A stretch of DNA of 64,000 bases. Source: Sphingobacterium spiritivorum. Its GTDB lineage: Bacteria; Bacteroidota; Bacteroidia; Sphingobacteriales; Sphingobacteriaceae. Under the pieces are notes generated by a model. That model had not been told where the DNA came from. It searched no databases and was given only the letters and a program-made list of their open reading frames with translations. A program made the translations under genes and the position numbers. This document shows, piece by piece, positions 17,108 through 26,241 of the stretch (its first letter is position 1; each line of letters opens with the position of its first letter). The DNA lies in NCBI RefSeq assembly GCF_016725325.1, contig NZ_CP068083.1, positions 1,798,001 to 1,862,000 of the forward strand. The letters run 5' to 3'.

Positions 17108-17800
17108 ATGAAGCTGGTGTTCTATTGGAAAGATTTTCTATCTTTATTTTTTCCGGAATGTTGTTTTGGCTGCGGAGTAGCATTGCTCTATCAGGAAAAA
17201 TTTCTATGTACAACATGCCTGTATCATTTACCGCTGACCTATTTTCATCTGGATAGTAATAATGAACCTACCCGCCAATTAAGAGGGAAGTGTGACTTTC
17301 AGAATGCGACAGCTATGTTGTTTCTATCTAAAGGAAGTCGCGTAGAGCGTATTCTTTATCAACTCAAATACAACGGACATCCTGAAATCGGTTATTTTCT
17401 GGGTATAAAATATGGAGAGGTACTCAGGAGAACCAGTGAATATGCTGATGTGGATCTCGTTGTTCCCGTTCCTTTACACCGTAAGCGTCAACGAAAAAGA
17501 GGCTATAATCAGGCGGAGTATTTCGCGCGGGGACTCGCAACGTCAATGAGTATACCGTTGGACAACGTCAATCTGGCACGAACGATAGAAACTTCGAGTC
17601 AGACGATGTATTCCAGACTGGATCGATATGACAATGTAGAGGGTATATTTGACATTTTAAATAAAGAAACATTGACGGATAAACATATACTCCTTGTAGA
17701 TGATGTATTGACAACAGGAGCGACCCTTGCCTCCGCTGCCAGTATGCTATCCGGCATCAGCGGAGTACGCGTCTCTATCGCTACCCTGGCAAGAGCCTGA
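17108..17800 (+). CDS. comF: ComF family phosphoribosyltransferase-like protein
   Basis: A 230-residue protein with the ComF layout: an N-terminal zinc-finger-like CCFGCG...CTTCL, the VDLVVPVPLHRKRQRKRGYNQAE segment (given in two parts: VVPVPLHRKR and RGYNQAEYFARGLA), and the PRPP-binding loop ILLVDDVLTTGATLASA. ComF is needed for DNA uptake in naturally competent bacteria, but the family is widespread in others and its exact reaction is unclear. It follows rlmN by 58 bases on the same strand and may be cotranscribed. Confidence 0.88.
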   Translation: MKLVFYWKDFLSLFFPECCFGCGVALLYQEKFLCTTCLYHLPLTYFHLDSNNEPTRQLRGKCDFQNATAMLFLSKGSRVERILYQLKYNGHPEIGYFLGIKYGEVLRRTSEYADVDLVVPVPLHRKRQRKRGYNQAEYFARGLATSMSIPLDNVNLARTIETSSQTMYSRLDRYDNVEGIFDILNKETLTDKHILLVDDVLTTGATLASAASMLSGISGVRVSIATLARA

Positions 17801-17921
17801 CATTATTTTCGCTTGCCTGAATTCACCGACGGGCATCCACAGTCTTTCTTAAAGATAGAGCAGGAGCTAAAACATACTGTCGTGAAGACAATCAGAAGTG
17901 TAAAAATCCAGTATTTTCTTT

Positions 17922-18302
17922 TCATATTGTTCTTTTATGATAGAGTAATGAATAGGCAAATACACCCATACCTATACCCACAGTGTCTGCAAAGATATCC
18001 CACCAGTCTGCACTTCTTGTCGTTGTAAGGTACAGTTGTATCCCTTCAGTAAGAAAGGCAAAGGATACTGCTATCAGTATGATTATAATACTTGTCTTCA
18101 GCTTGGTTGCTCTTCTTTTGGACTGTAAAACCGATCCGAAGTAGGACAGGATCGTAAAGACAAAAAAGAAACCGGTGTGTACAAGTTTATCAAATCCTTC
18201 GAACGTACTGACGCCATTGAAATCATTGGACGGAAGGCTGATCAATATAAGAACGATTATGGACCACAAAATCGTCCATGAATAGTTTATTAAAAATCTC
18301 AT
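17922..18302 (-). CDS. VanZ-like family membrane protein
   Basis: A 126-residue protein with four hydrophobic segments and the VanZ pattern: FDKLVHTGFFFVFTILSYFG, an internal AFLTEGIQLYLTTTRSADWWDI loop (key residues E, Q and the RSADxxD motif) and a last helix. VanZ confers low-level teicoplanin resistance in one cluster, but most relatives have no proven role. Convergent with comF. Confidence 0.85.
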   Translation of the reverse strand: MRFLINYSWTILWSIIVLILISLPSNDFNGVSTFEGFDKLVHTGFFFVFTILSYFGSVLQSKRRATKLKTSIIIILIAVSFAFLTEGIQLYLTTTRSADWWDIFADTVGIGMGVFAYSLLYHKRTI

Positions 18303-18478
18303 TAAAATATGCTTTCATTTTAAGGAAGGTTAAGCAGCCTTCCATGTTTTAAAAATAGGGAAAAATAACGGAATAATAATTTTTTTAACCTTTTGATTCA
18401 GTATTAGAAAAAAACATAAAAAATTATTTTGCTGATTATCAGGCTGTTGTTTATTTATTTTCATAAATTATAGTACTA

Positions 18479-18514
18479 TGTATTGCAAAGTACAGGATAA
18501 AGCATATATCTTTG
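18479..18514 (+). promoter_or_regulatory. padR promoter with overlapping PadR-type operator
   Basis: TTG at 18483-18485 and TATCTTTG at 18507-18514 are 21 bases apart, matching both elements and the spacing of Bacteroidota promoters. TGTA-N8-TACA (18479-18494) overlaps the -33 element and resembles PadR-family operators, which suggests autoregulation. The start codon is only 7 bases past the -7 box. Confidence 0.55.
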
Positions 18515-18521
18515 TATTGTT

Positions 18522-18857
18522 ATGATAGCTGAAAATACACAAACACAAATGAGGAAAGGGATCCTGGAATACTGTATCCTTTCTATTATTTCCCGAGGGG
18601 AGATATATGCCTCAGATATTATCAGCGAACTAAAAAAGGCGCAGTTACTGGTAGTAGAAGGTACTCTATATCCATTACTTACTCGACTTAAGAACAATGG
18701 TTTGCTGAGTTATATTTGGAAGGAATCAACTTCAGGTCCTCCAAGAAAATATTATGAGATCACAGCAGAAGGTCTTCAGGTTCTCGAAAAATTAGATGTG
18801 ACCTGGAAGGAACTGGTATTTGCCGTATCCACATCAATTGAAGGAAGAATAAACTAA
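18522..18857 (+). CDS. PadR family transcriptional regulator
   Basis: A 111-residue winged-helix regulator with the PadR core: MRKGILEYCILSIIS, GEIYASDIISELK, VVEGTLYPLLTRLKNNGLL, and the wing SGPPRKYYEITAEG. It is of the short PadR-s2 type, lacking the long C-terminal dimerisation helix. It precedes the PspC-domain gene by 26 bases on the same strand, a pairing often seen in Bacteroidota, and the promoter contains a possible self-operator. Confidence 0.93.
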   Translation: MIAENTQTQMRKGILEYCILSIISRGEIYASDIISELKKAQLLVVEGTLYPLLTRLKNNGLLSYIWKESTSGPPRKYYEITAEGLQVLEKLDVTWKELVFAVSTSIEGRIN

Positions 18858-18883
18858 AGACTAAACAATTAGAGACATATATC

Positions 18884-20620
18884 ATGAATAAGACAATAAT
18901 TATCAATATTAACGGGATCGTCTTCCACATAGAAGAGGATGCCTACGAGACACTCCGATCTTATATGATCGACATCAAACGCCATTTTGGTAAATCGGAG
19001 GATAGTAAAGAGATTCTGGAAGATATCGAAAACAGAATTGCTGAGATGTTTAGCGAGCGTATCGAGAGCGGGCGTAAAGAAGTCATTAACAACGAAGATG
19101 TGAATGATGTGATCGCTCAGATGGGAAGAGTGAGTGACTTTGATACAGCAGATGAATCTTATGGTGAAGGGTATACACAACAGGATTATACAAATAACCA
19201 GTCTTTTACTTTTGGCAAAAAGCTGATGCGTGATCCGGATGATACGGTTATCAGCGGTGTGTGTAGCGGGATTGGACATTATGTAGGACTTGAAGCTCGT
19301 TGGGTACGTCTGCTGTTTGTTTTGTTTGTTCTTCTGGGAGGTTCAGGTATATTGGCTTATGTGATTCTCTGGATTATTATGCCTGTAGCTGTCACCCGCG
19401 CAGATAAAATGGAAATGAGAGGAGAAGCTCCGAATCTGCAGAATTTTAAGAAAAATTTTGAAGAAGAAATGAGTGGGTTTCGCGAAAATTTTTCGGGGGC
19501 CGGCGATTCTCTTAGTCAAGGAGTTCGTTCGGCCGGCGATGTTATCGTCAAGATCTTGACTGTGTTTGTAAAGGCAATAGGATTGGTAATCGCCTTTTCA
19601 ATAGGCTTGAGTTTACTGGGATTATTGATCGCTGTGATTTTCTTCGCCTTCGGAATTTCCGGATTTAGTGACAACGGAATTATGTATCCTGTCAATTTCA
19701 TGGAACCGAATCAGGCCTATATTGCACTTATAGCAGCTGCTTTTGCAATCGCAATACCTATGATCGCTATATTTTACAGTATTATACGGGCGCTTTTCAA
19801 TAAAGGTTCCATGAATAAATATGTATCGATTTCCTTATTTATTGTTTGGTTACTGGCGACAGGAGTAAGTATTTCTTATGGGGTCAACACGATGAAAGAC
19901 TTTAAGGAAGAAAGTACAATCGTTGAAGAAAAGCCTCTTCAGAGACAGGCCGTTTATCACCTGAGTGAGCGTGATGTAAGAGTGATCAAAGTAGAGGAAA
20001 GCAATACCAAAAGAACAATCAAGATAGATGACAGGGATCTTAGCGATTTTCTGAAAAATAATATCAGGGTTAGAGTTGAAAAAATAGACTCTCTGAAAGC
20101 TCCTTATATCAAATATGAGTATTCATCAAGAGGTAAAAATTATCAGCTGGCGACCAATCGTGCTTCGCAAATCAGATATCAGGTAACTCAGGATAGTCTG
20201 GGCATACATTTCGACAGTCACTTTAAATTAAGAGAGAAAGAATTGTACAGAGATCAGGAAGTAACAGTAACTCTTTACCTGCCTGTAGGATCTAAAGTAA
20301 TCATTGATCGCTCTTTGGAACATAAATTAAGAGATATCTCTTACTACGATTGTAAAGTAAGATATGAAGAGGATGTGAAAGAAACGGAGTGGAACGTGAC
20401 AGATCTGGGATTGAAATGTGCTATTGAACCGAAAGAAGAAGTTTCAGAAGATCAAGAGGTGACAATTGAACAGGACTCCATTAATCACAGCGATGATGAA
20501 ACAAATGTAAATATCTCTAAAGATGGGATCAAGATCACAACGAAAAACTCAAAAGACACTTTGGTGAATATTGGGAAAGATGGTGTGAGAATAGATACGA
20601 AGGAGAAGAATAAAAAATAA
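18884..20620 (+). CDS. PspC domain-containing membrane protein
   Basis: A 578-residue inner-membrane protein. Residues 1-90 form an acidic N-terminal domain (IIININGIVFHIEEDAYETL) common to Bacteroidota PspC proteins; residues 111-170 are the PspC domain (KKLMRDPDDTVISGVCSGIG, then a hydrophobic helix ending WIIMPVA). Three more hydrophobic segments lie at about 230-330, followed by a large soluble C-terminal part with many short strands. The C-tail repeats TNVNISKDGIKI and TLVNIGKDGVRI. PspC proteins sense membrane stress in the phage-shock response; here the partner is the preceding PadR regulator. Confidence 0.9.
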   Translation: MNKTIIININGIVFHIEEDAYETLRSYMIDIKRHFGKSEDSKEILEDIENRIAEMFSERIESGRKEVINNEDVNDVIAQMGRVSDFDTADESYGEGYTQQDYTNNQSFTFGKKLMRDPDDTVISGVCSGIGHYVGLEARWVRLLFVLFVLLGGSGILAYVILWIIMPVAVTRADKMEMRGEAPNLQNFKKNFEEEMSGFRENFSGAGDSLSQGVRSAGDVIVKILTVFVKAIGLVIAFSIGLSLLGLLIAVIFFAFGISGFSDNGIMYPVNFMEPNQAYIALIAAAFAIAIPMIAIFYSIIRALFNKGSMNKYVSISLFIVWLLATGVSISYGVNTMKDFKEESTIVEEKPLQRQAVYHLSERDVRVIKVEESNTKRTIKIDDRDLSDFLKNNIRVRVEKIDSLKAPYIKYEYSSRGKNYQLATNRASQIRYQVTQDSLGIHFDSHFKLREKELYRDQEVTVTLYLPVGSKVIIDRSLEHKLRDISYYDCKVRYEEDVKETEWNVTDLGLKCAIEPKEEVSEDQEVTIEQDSINHSDDETNVNISKDGIKITTKNSKDTLVNIGKDGVRIDTKEKNKK

Positions 20621-20793
20621 AGAAAGCGAAATCGGGAAAGGAATGCAACCTTTTCTTTCCCGTTAGCGTCTAACCTATATAAAACAGTAAACAACAACAG
20701 GCCAACCGCCACAAACTGATCATCAATACATCGGAGTGACAGCTTATTTCGGAGAGAATTTTCCGGAACAGGGAAGCCTTATTTTTAAAATCT

Positions 20794-23214
20794 ATGAAAA
20801 GACTAGTACAATTATTAATTATTACAGCCGTATTCTGTGTTGGGAAACTGAATGTGTGGGCGCAGGACAACAACCTGAAAGGAAGGATTGTGGATGAAAA
20901 ACAACAGCCTGTTGCTGCGGCGACCATGTATCTGTATGTGGCGGAAAAACAATTGCTTCTGAAATCCACAGTCTCCAATGAAAAGGGGGAGTATGAGTTT
21001 GTAAATGTTCCGGAGGGAAAATATATCATTGAAGCAAACAGTGTCGGATATGCAAAGGAAAAATCAGCAATCACGGATATAAATGGTCAGAACAGAAGAG
21101 TCGCTGATCTTATTCTTAAAAATTCTTCAACTGTACTCGCAGAAGTAGAGGTACAGGGAAAGAAGCCTCTGATCGAGAATAAACAGGGGAAGTTGATTCT
21201 GAATGTAGAAGATTCACCATTGGCTGCGGGTAATAATGCGCTGGAAATTATCAAGAGAGCTCCAGGTGTAAGTGTAGATCAGAATGACAATATTCAGCTG
21301 ATGGGGCAGAGTGGTATCAATGTGACGATAGATGGCCGTCAGACTTATATGACAGGAGATCAGTTGGCAACTTTATTGAAGAGTACCGATGGCAATCAGG
21401 TGAAGTCTGTGGAAGTTATTACTGCTACTTCAGGTAAAGACGATGCAGAAGGATCTACGGGTACGATCAACATCGTGCTGAAGAAGAATAAAATTGAAGG
21501 CTTCAACGGAAATTTCAATGTATCTGCTGCACAGGCACGCAGATTCAGAGGCAACACTTCCCTGTCTGTAAATTATAAAAAGAACAATACAAATGTGTTT
21601 ACATCATATTCCTATTTCAATGAGCGCTATATCAATGATATCAACGTCGACAGAACTATTGCAAATAATGGAATAAATACTAATTTTTCTCAGATTAGTC
21701 AGATTGATGCACGGGACAAGACACATAGTTACAAATTTGGTATAGAGCAGAAAACATCAGCAAAGAATACAATGGTACTGCAATTCATCGGTCGTAACAA
21801 TAAAGAACTGAATGATAATTGGAGTACAACGGAAGTACGAATTGTCAACAATCCTATAGATTCGATTGTAAGATCAGCTTCGGATTACAAAGAGCGTTTC
21901 AATAACTATTCTGTCAATTTTAACAATGAATTTAAGATTGATTCTGCCGGACGCAAACTGGTATTGGATCTGGACTGGAGCAGATTCAGAAATAACAAAG
22001 GAGCCGATTATGATAACAGAACTTTCCGTCCTGATAACCAATTGATAGGTGCAGCAGAATTGCTTCAAAGCGATATGCCTATAGGGATTGATATTTACGT
22101 TGCGAAATTAGATTATTCTCATCCTATAAATAAAAATCATACCCTGGATGTAGGTGCTAAATATTCCAATGTGACATCTGATAACGATCTTTTATTTGAG
22201 CAGTTTGAGGATAATAATTGGATTAATGATACGACCCGAACAAATCACTTTATCTATAAAGAACAAATCGCTGCCGGATATGTGGATTATTCAGGTCAGT
22301 TTGGAAAATGGGGATTAAAAACCGGATTAAGAGCAGAATATACACAGTCTGATGGTAATTCCATAACAATGGGTAAACGGTCAAAACGTGATTATCTGGA
22401 TTTGTTTCCTACCGGAACACTGACCTATACGGTGAGTCCCAATCATATTGTATCTGTTGGGTATGCAAGAAGAATTAATCGTCCAAACTATAAGTATCTG
22501 AATCCGTTCGATTATTTCATTGATAAGTTTACATCTGAGAGAGGAAATCCGTATCTGAATCCACAATACGCAGATGAATATAAATTTAACTATACTTTAT
22601 TGCAAAAGTATAACGTCGCTATGGGCTACACCGTCAAGAAAGATGCGATAGTGGAGAGTATGGGGCAGGATGCGACAACGAATACAACCTGGGTAACACG
22701 CGAAAATCTGGGAAGAAATAAAGAGGCTTATATCAATCTGAATGTCCCGGTGACGGTGACAAAATTCTGGTCGATGTATAACAACCTGACAGCTGTTTAC
22801 ATGAAGTTTGAAGGAGAGGTTGCCAATAACGCGTTAAACCGTCAGACAGTAATGTTTCAGGGAAATTCCATGAATACCTTCAAGATCTCATCTTTGTTGT
22901 CTGCAGAGGCTAATGTGAACTATATGTCTCCGTTTTCTTATAACATTTATAAGCTGGAATCGCGCTGGAATCTGGATCTGGGAGTTACCAAGACCTTTAA
23001 GAACCAAAGAAGCCTTATCAAACTGGCCATAAACGATATATTCAATACAGGTAATCATAATCTGTCCACAAACTTTGGTGAATTTAATACCCGAATCCGC
23101 CAGACGCATGATCGCCGTGTAGTCCGATTGACCTACACGTATAAGTTTGGAAATCTGAAAAATAACTTCAATAAAAAGGACACCGGTAACGAAGAGAAAA
23201 GCCGGGCCCAATAA
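20794..23214 (+). CDS. Outer-membrane beta-barrel receptor, TonB-receptor-like
   Basis: An 806-residue outer-membrane protein. Signal peptide (VFCVGKLNVWAQ), carboxypeptidase-regulatory-like domain at about 25-100 (LKGRIVDEKQQPVAAATMYL), a plug-like segment (ALEIIKRAPGVSVDQNDNIQLMGQ described in parts: IIKRAPGVSV, GINVTIDGRQTYM, SVEVITATSGKDDAEGSTG), then a long strand-rich barrel with GYARRINRPNYKYLNPFDYF and GNPYLNPQYADEYKFNYTL. This is the OMP_b-brl_3 branch, which often lacks a clear TonB box. Substrate unknown. Ends at a strong terminator. Confidence 0.88.
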   Translation: MKRLVQLLIITAVFCVGKLNVWAQDNNLKGRIVDEKQQPVAAATMYLYVAEKQLLLKSTVSNEKGEYEFVNVPEGKYIIEANSVGYAKEKSAITDINGQNRRVADLILKNSSTVLAEVEVQGKKPLIENKQGKLILNVEDSPLAAGNNALEIIKRAPGVSVDQNDNIQLMGQSGINVTIDGRQTYMTGDQLATLLKSTDGNQVKSVEVITATSGKDDAEGSTGTINIVLKKNKIEGFNGNFNVSAAQARRFRGNTSLSVNYKKNNTNVFTSYSYFNERYINDINVDRTIANNGINTNFSQISQIDARDKTHSYKFGIEQKTSAKNTMVLQFIGRNNKELNDNWSTTEVRIVNNPIDSIVRSASDYKERFNNYSVNFNNEFKIDSAGRKLVLDLDWSRFRNNKGADYDNRTFRPDNQLIGAAELLQSDMPIGIDIYVAKLDYSHPINKNHTLDVGAKYSNVTSDNDLLFEQFEDNNWINDTTRTNHFIYKEQIAAGYVDYSGQFGKWGLKTGLRAEYTQSDGNSITMGKRSKRDYLDLFPTGTLTYTVSPNHIVSVGYARRINRPNYKYLNPFDYFIDKFTSERGNPYLNPQYADEYKFNYTLLQKYNVAMGYTVKKDAIVESMGQDATTNTTWVTRENLGRNKEAYINLNVPVTVTKFWSMYNNLTAVYMKFEGEVANNALNRQTVMFQGNSMNTFKISSLLSAEANVNYMSPFSYNIYKLESRWNLDLGVTKTFKNQRSLIKLAINDIFNTGNHNLSTNFGEFNTRIRQTHDRRVVRLTYTYKFGNLKNNFNKKDTGNEEKSRAQ

Positions 23215-23243
23215 AAGATTGTTTCAATGTTTAGTTAGTTATG

Positions 23244-23277
23244 ACCGTAAGCGCGCGAGGCACTTACGGTTTTTTTA
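23244..23277 (+). terminator. Rho-independent terminator
   Basis: ACCGTAAG at 23244-23251 pairs with CTTACGGT at 23263-23270, followed by Ts. Ends the receptor gene. Confidence 0.85.
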
Positions 23278-23324
23278 TACATGCAAAATCTGAATGTTTT
23301 GGGATTATCATTATCTTTAAAACT

Positions 23325-23906
23325 ATGAAGAGTGTAGCTATATTTTGTGCGTCAAGTCCGGGATTTGATGAAGTTTATATGAACAGTGCCTATTTCGCAG
23401 GGCAAAAATTAGCCGACGAAGGTCTACGTATTGTGTACGGAGGTGGTCATGTAGGGTTAATGGGTGCTGTGGCAAATGGTGCTTTGGCTCAGGGAGGTGA
23501 GGTGATCGGTGTGATTCCTCATTTTCTGAATAGCAAAGAGATCGGGCATAAAGGAGTGACTCAGCTGCATGTGGTGGAAAGTATGCATGAACGAAAGCAG
23601 ATGATGAATGACCTGAGTGATGGCGTGATTACGCTACCCGGAGGCTTTGGTACAATGGAAGAACTGTTCGAGATGATTACATGGGGACAGTTGGGGCTGC
23701 ATTCCAAACCTATAGGACTGTTAAACGTTAATGGATTTTACGATCATCTTATCCTTTTTGTAAATCACATGGTAGAATCAGGATTGCTCTCTGCAGAAAA
23801 CAGGGATATGTTATTGGTTAGTGATGATATCGAAGATCTGCTGGAAAAGATGAAAAACTATCAGGCTCCGCAACGACCGAAATGGCTGACGAAAGACGGG
23901 AATTAA
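23325..23906 (+). CDS. LOG-family nucleotide phosphoribohydrolase-like protein (TIGR00730)
   Basis: A 193-residue Rossmann-fold protein with both family signatures: GGGHVGLMGAVANGAL and the catalytic/ligand motif LPGGFGTMEELFEMITWGQLG (key PGGxGTxxE). LOG enzymes release free base from cytokinin riboside 5'-monophosphate; bacterial relatives also act on AMP-like nucleotides. The frame is open from 23241, but that extension would run through the preceding terminator, so ATG 23325 (MKSVAIFCASSPG) is the start. Confidence 0.92.
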   Translation: MKSVAIFCASSPGFDEVYMNSAYFAGQKLADEGLRIVYGGGHVGLMGAVANGALAQGGEVIGVIPHFLNSKEIGHKGVTQLHVVESMHERKQMMNDLSDGVITLPGGFGTMEELFEMITWGQLGLHSKPIGLLNVNGFYDHLILFVNHMVESGLLSAENRDMLLVSDDIEDLLEKMKNYQAPQRPKWLTKDGN

Positions 23907-23944
23907 TTTTTTTCGTATCTTTAAGAATATAAGCTCTTTATATT

Positions 23945-24769
23945 ATGAAAAACACAATTCTAAGTCTTTCCCTTTCCTTTCTGTGCATTACAATGGCAGA
24001 GGCACAACATCAATTAAAAGAAATCTGGCGTACACAGGAAGAAATGCCTGTTCCGGAATCTGTTCTTGCAGTACCTGACAAACAATTGTATGTGTCATTA
24101 ATTGACGGAGGAGGAATGGAAAGAGACGGAAAAGGAGGTGTTGCCCTATTAAATACAGATGGGACAGTAAAAGAGAAAGATTGGGCTACCGGAATGAATG
24201 CACCTAAAGGATTAGGATTGTATAAGAACAAACTTTATGTAGCGGATATAGACCATGTCGTAGTGGTGGATGCCAAAAGCGGTAAACTATTGGAGAAGAT
24301 TGAAGTCCCCGATGCTACTTTTCTAAACGATATAGCAATTGACGCTAAAGGGACAGTATATGTTTCTGATACGCGTTTAGGAAAAGTGTTTAAACTGATT
24401 AACCACAAACCTGAGGTTTTTCTGGAGGATGCAGAAAGTGCCAACGGGCTTTTGGTGGTTGGGGATAACCTTTTGGTACTTGCCGGTCCGGAATTGTGGA
24501 GTGTACATGCACAAACGAAAGAAAAGCAGATTCTTGCAGAAGGATTTGAGCATGGCGGGGATGGAATAGAAGCTGTAGGTAACGGGGATTATATTGTTAC
24601 CTGTTGGCCGGGTGTGGTGTATTATGTAAAGGCAGATGGAAATTTTGAGAAACTATTAGATGTTGAAGGAGAGTTTAATACTGCCGATCTTGGCTATGAT
24701 GCAAAGAAAAAAATCGTGTATATCCCTACTTTTAATGGCAATAGCGTGATTGCGTATCAATTACAATAA
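23945..24769 (+). CDS. SMP-30/gluconolactonase-like beta-propeller protein, secreted
   Basis: A 274-residue exported protein. A signal peptide ending MAEAQ is followed by six repeated beta-sheet blades with recurring patterns such as GLGLYKNKLYVADIDHVVVV, AIDAKGTVYVSDTRLGKVFKL and LGYDAKKKIVYIPTFNGNSV, typical of SMP-30/NHL-type propellers. The conserved metal-site Asn/Asp positions plausibly include FLNDIAID and ESANGLL. It may hydrolyse a lactone or simply bind a ligand; the substrate is unknown. It follows the LOG gene by 38 bases. Confidence 0.75.
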   Translation: MKNTILSLSLSFLCITMAEAQHQLKEIWRTQEEMPVPESVLAVPDKQLYVSLIDGGGMERDGKGGVALLNTDGTVKEKDWATGMNAPKGLGLYKNKLYVADIDHVVVVDAKSGKLLEKIEVPDATFLNDIAIDAKGTVYVSDTRLGKVFKLINHKPEVFLEDAESANGLLVVGDNLLVLAGPELWSVHAQTKEKQILAEGFEHGGDGIEAVGNGDYIVTCWPGVVYYVKADGNFEKLLDVEGEFNTADLGYDAKKKIVYIPTFNGNSVIAYQLQ

Positions 24770-24899
24770 TATTTTCCAGATTTTACGGAGCATATGGTTT
24801 GATTTTATAAGGAAGAATCTTGCTCATATTTGTTAACCGTCGACAGACTCTTGCATATAGTTACAAGTTTATCTAAGTTTGTGAAACAAATTCTTGATC

Positions 24900-26201
24900 A
24901 TGACTATTGAAGCGCTATACGATTTATATTTACAACATCCATACGTATCTACAGATACCCGTAATATTTTGCCGGGGAGTTTGTTTTTTGCGCTTAAAGG
25001 GGCTAATTTCAATGGAAACAGCTTTGCTGATCAAGCCTTACAAACCGGTGCGAGCTATGTGATTATTGATGAAGCACCACATGCTAAAGACGGACGTTAT
25101 ATTTTGGTAGATGATGTTTTGGAAAGCCTACAGCAGCTCGCTAATCATCATCGTAAAACATTGAGTATTCCTGTTATCGGTGTGACAGGAACAAATGGCA
25201 AGACGACCACGAAAGAACTGTTACATGCTACCTTGTCGCAGAAATTTAAGACGTATGCAACAAAGGGAAATCTTAATAACCATATCGGAGTTCCACTGAC
25301 TTTATTATCTATTGATTCGAGCATACAAATTGCAGTAATAGAGATGGGTGCAAATCACCTCAAAGAAATTGCTTTCTTGTGTACTATTGCGGAACCAACA
25401 CATGGTCTGATCTCAAATGTAGGAAAAGCACATCTGGAAGGATTTGGTTCATTTGAGGGGGTGAAGAAAACAAAAGGTGAATTGTATGACTATTTACAGA
25501 ACCACAATGGCACGTTGTTTCTTCAGGCAGACAACCCGCATCTGAATGAAATGGCTGCCACACGTAAAATAAGTGAAGTAGTTACCTACGGATTTGCTGA
25601 AACCAACGATGTAATCGGGAAATTGCTAAAGGCGGATCCGCTCCTGCAGATTGAATGGAAGGAAAAGGATAAGTCTGATTCCTATACCGTCCACACACAA
25701 TTGACAGGATCATATAACACAGAGAATTTTTTGGCAGCAATAGCTGTAGGATTATACTTTGGTGTCAGTGCTGAGCAAATTAATACCGGAATTGAGCGTT
25801 ATGTCCCTAAAAATAACCGCTCACAGGTGACAAAGACAGAGCATAATACCATTATAGCTGATTATTATAATGCAAATGCCAGCAGTATGGCTGCGGCACT
25901 CGATAATATTGAAGTCATTGATGCTACCCGCAAGGTGATCATATTGGGAGATATGTTTGAGATGGGGGATGAGTCTGATGCAGAACATGAAAAGGTGGTG
26001 CAACGGGCAAAATCTATCGGAGCTGACCGTTTGATTTTTGTCGGAAAGGCATTCAAAAAACAAGCCTATCTTGAAGCGGAATTTTATGAAACCTCGGAAG
26101 AGGCTAAGCAAGCTTTGATTGACCGGCCGGTAATCAATAGTACAATTCTGTTAAAAGCTTCCAGAGGAATGGCATTTGAACATCTGATGGATGTATTATA
26201 A
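24900..26201 (+). CDS. murF: UDP-N-acetylmuramoyl-tripeptide--D-alanyl-D-alanine ligase
   Basis: MurF adds D-Ala-D-Ala to the UDP-MurNAc-tripeptide, the last cytoplasmic step of muropeptide synthesis. The 433-residue protein has the N-terminal substrate domain (VSTDTRNILPGSLFFAL), the ATP P-loop GVTGTNGKTTTKE, the AVIEMGANHLKEI segment, HLEGFGSFEGVKKTKGEL, and the C-terminal ligase domain (ADYYNANASSMAAALD). The frame opens two codons earlier at a TTG; ATG 24900 is preferred. It is away from any dcw cluster. Confidence 0.95.
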   Translation: MTIEALYDLYLQHPYVSTDTRNILPGSLFFALKGANFNGNSFADQALQTGASYVIIDEAPHAKDGRYILVDDVLESLQQLANHHRKTLSIPVIGVTGTNGKTTTKELLHATLSQKFKTYATKGNLNNHIGVPLTLLSIDSSIQIAVIEMGANHLKEIAFLCTIAEPTHGLISNVGKAHLEGFGSFEGVKKTKGELYDYLQNHNGTLFLQADNPHLNEMAATRKISEVVTYGFAETNDVIGKLLKADPLLQIEWKEKDKSDSYTVHTQLTGSYNTENFLAAIAVGLYFGVSAEQINTGIERYVPKNNRSQVTKTEHNTIIADYYNANASSMAAALDNIEVIDATRKVIILGDMFEMGDESDAEHEKVVQRAKSIGADRLIFVGKAFKKQAYLEAEFYETSEEAKQALIDRPVINSTILLKASRGMAFEHLMDVL

Positions 26202-26207
26202 AACAAG

Positions 26208-26241
26208 AGCGGCCGGAAATATTTCCGGCCGCTTTTGTTTT
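26208..26241. terminator. Bidirectional terminator
   Basis: A perfect 13-bp palindromic stem (AGCGGCCGGAAAT at 26208-26220 with its complement at 26221-26233) flanked by A-rich and T-rich sequence, between convergent murF and the receptor gene. Confidence 0.85.

Noticed and set aside
17813-18028. A 71-codon plus-strand frame between comF and vanZ
   Set aside because: It runs antisense into the vanZ gene and has no recognisable domain or signal peptide.
20632-20664. A CGGGAAA/TTTCCCG inverted repeat after the PspC gene
   Set aside because: The pairing is real but there is no U-tract, so I did not call it a terminator; it could be a weak stem of no function.
23241-23324. Upstream extension of the LOG-family gene
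   Set aside because: It would translate through a strong rho-independent terminator at 23244-23277 and adds nothing resembling the family.
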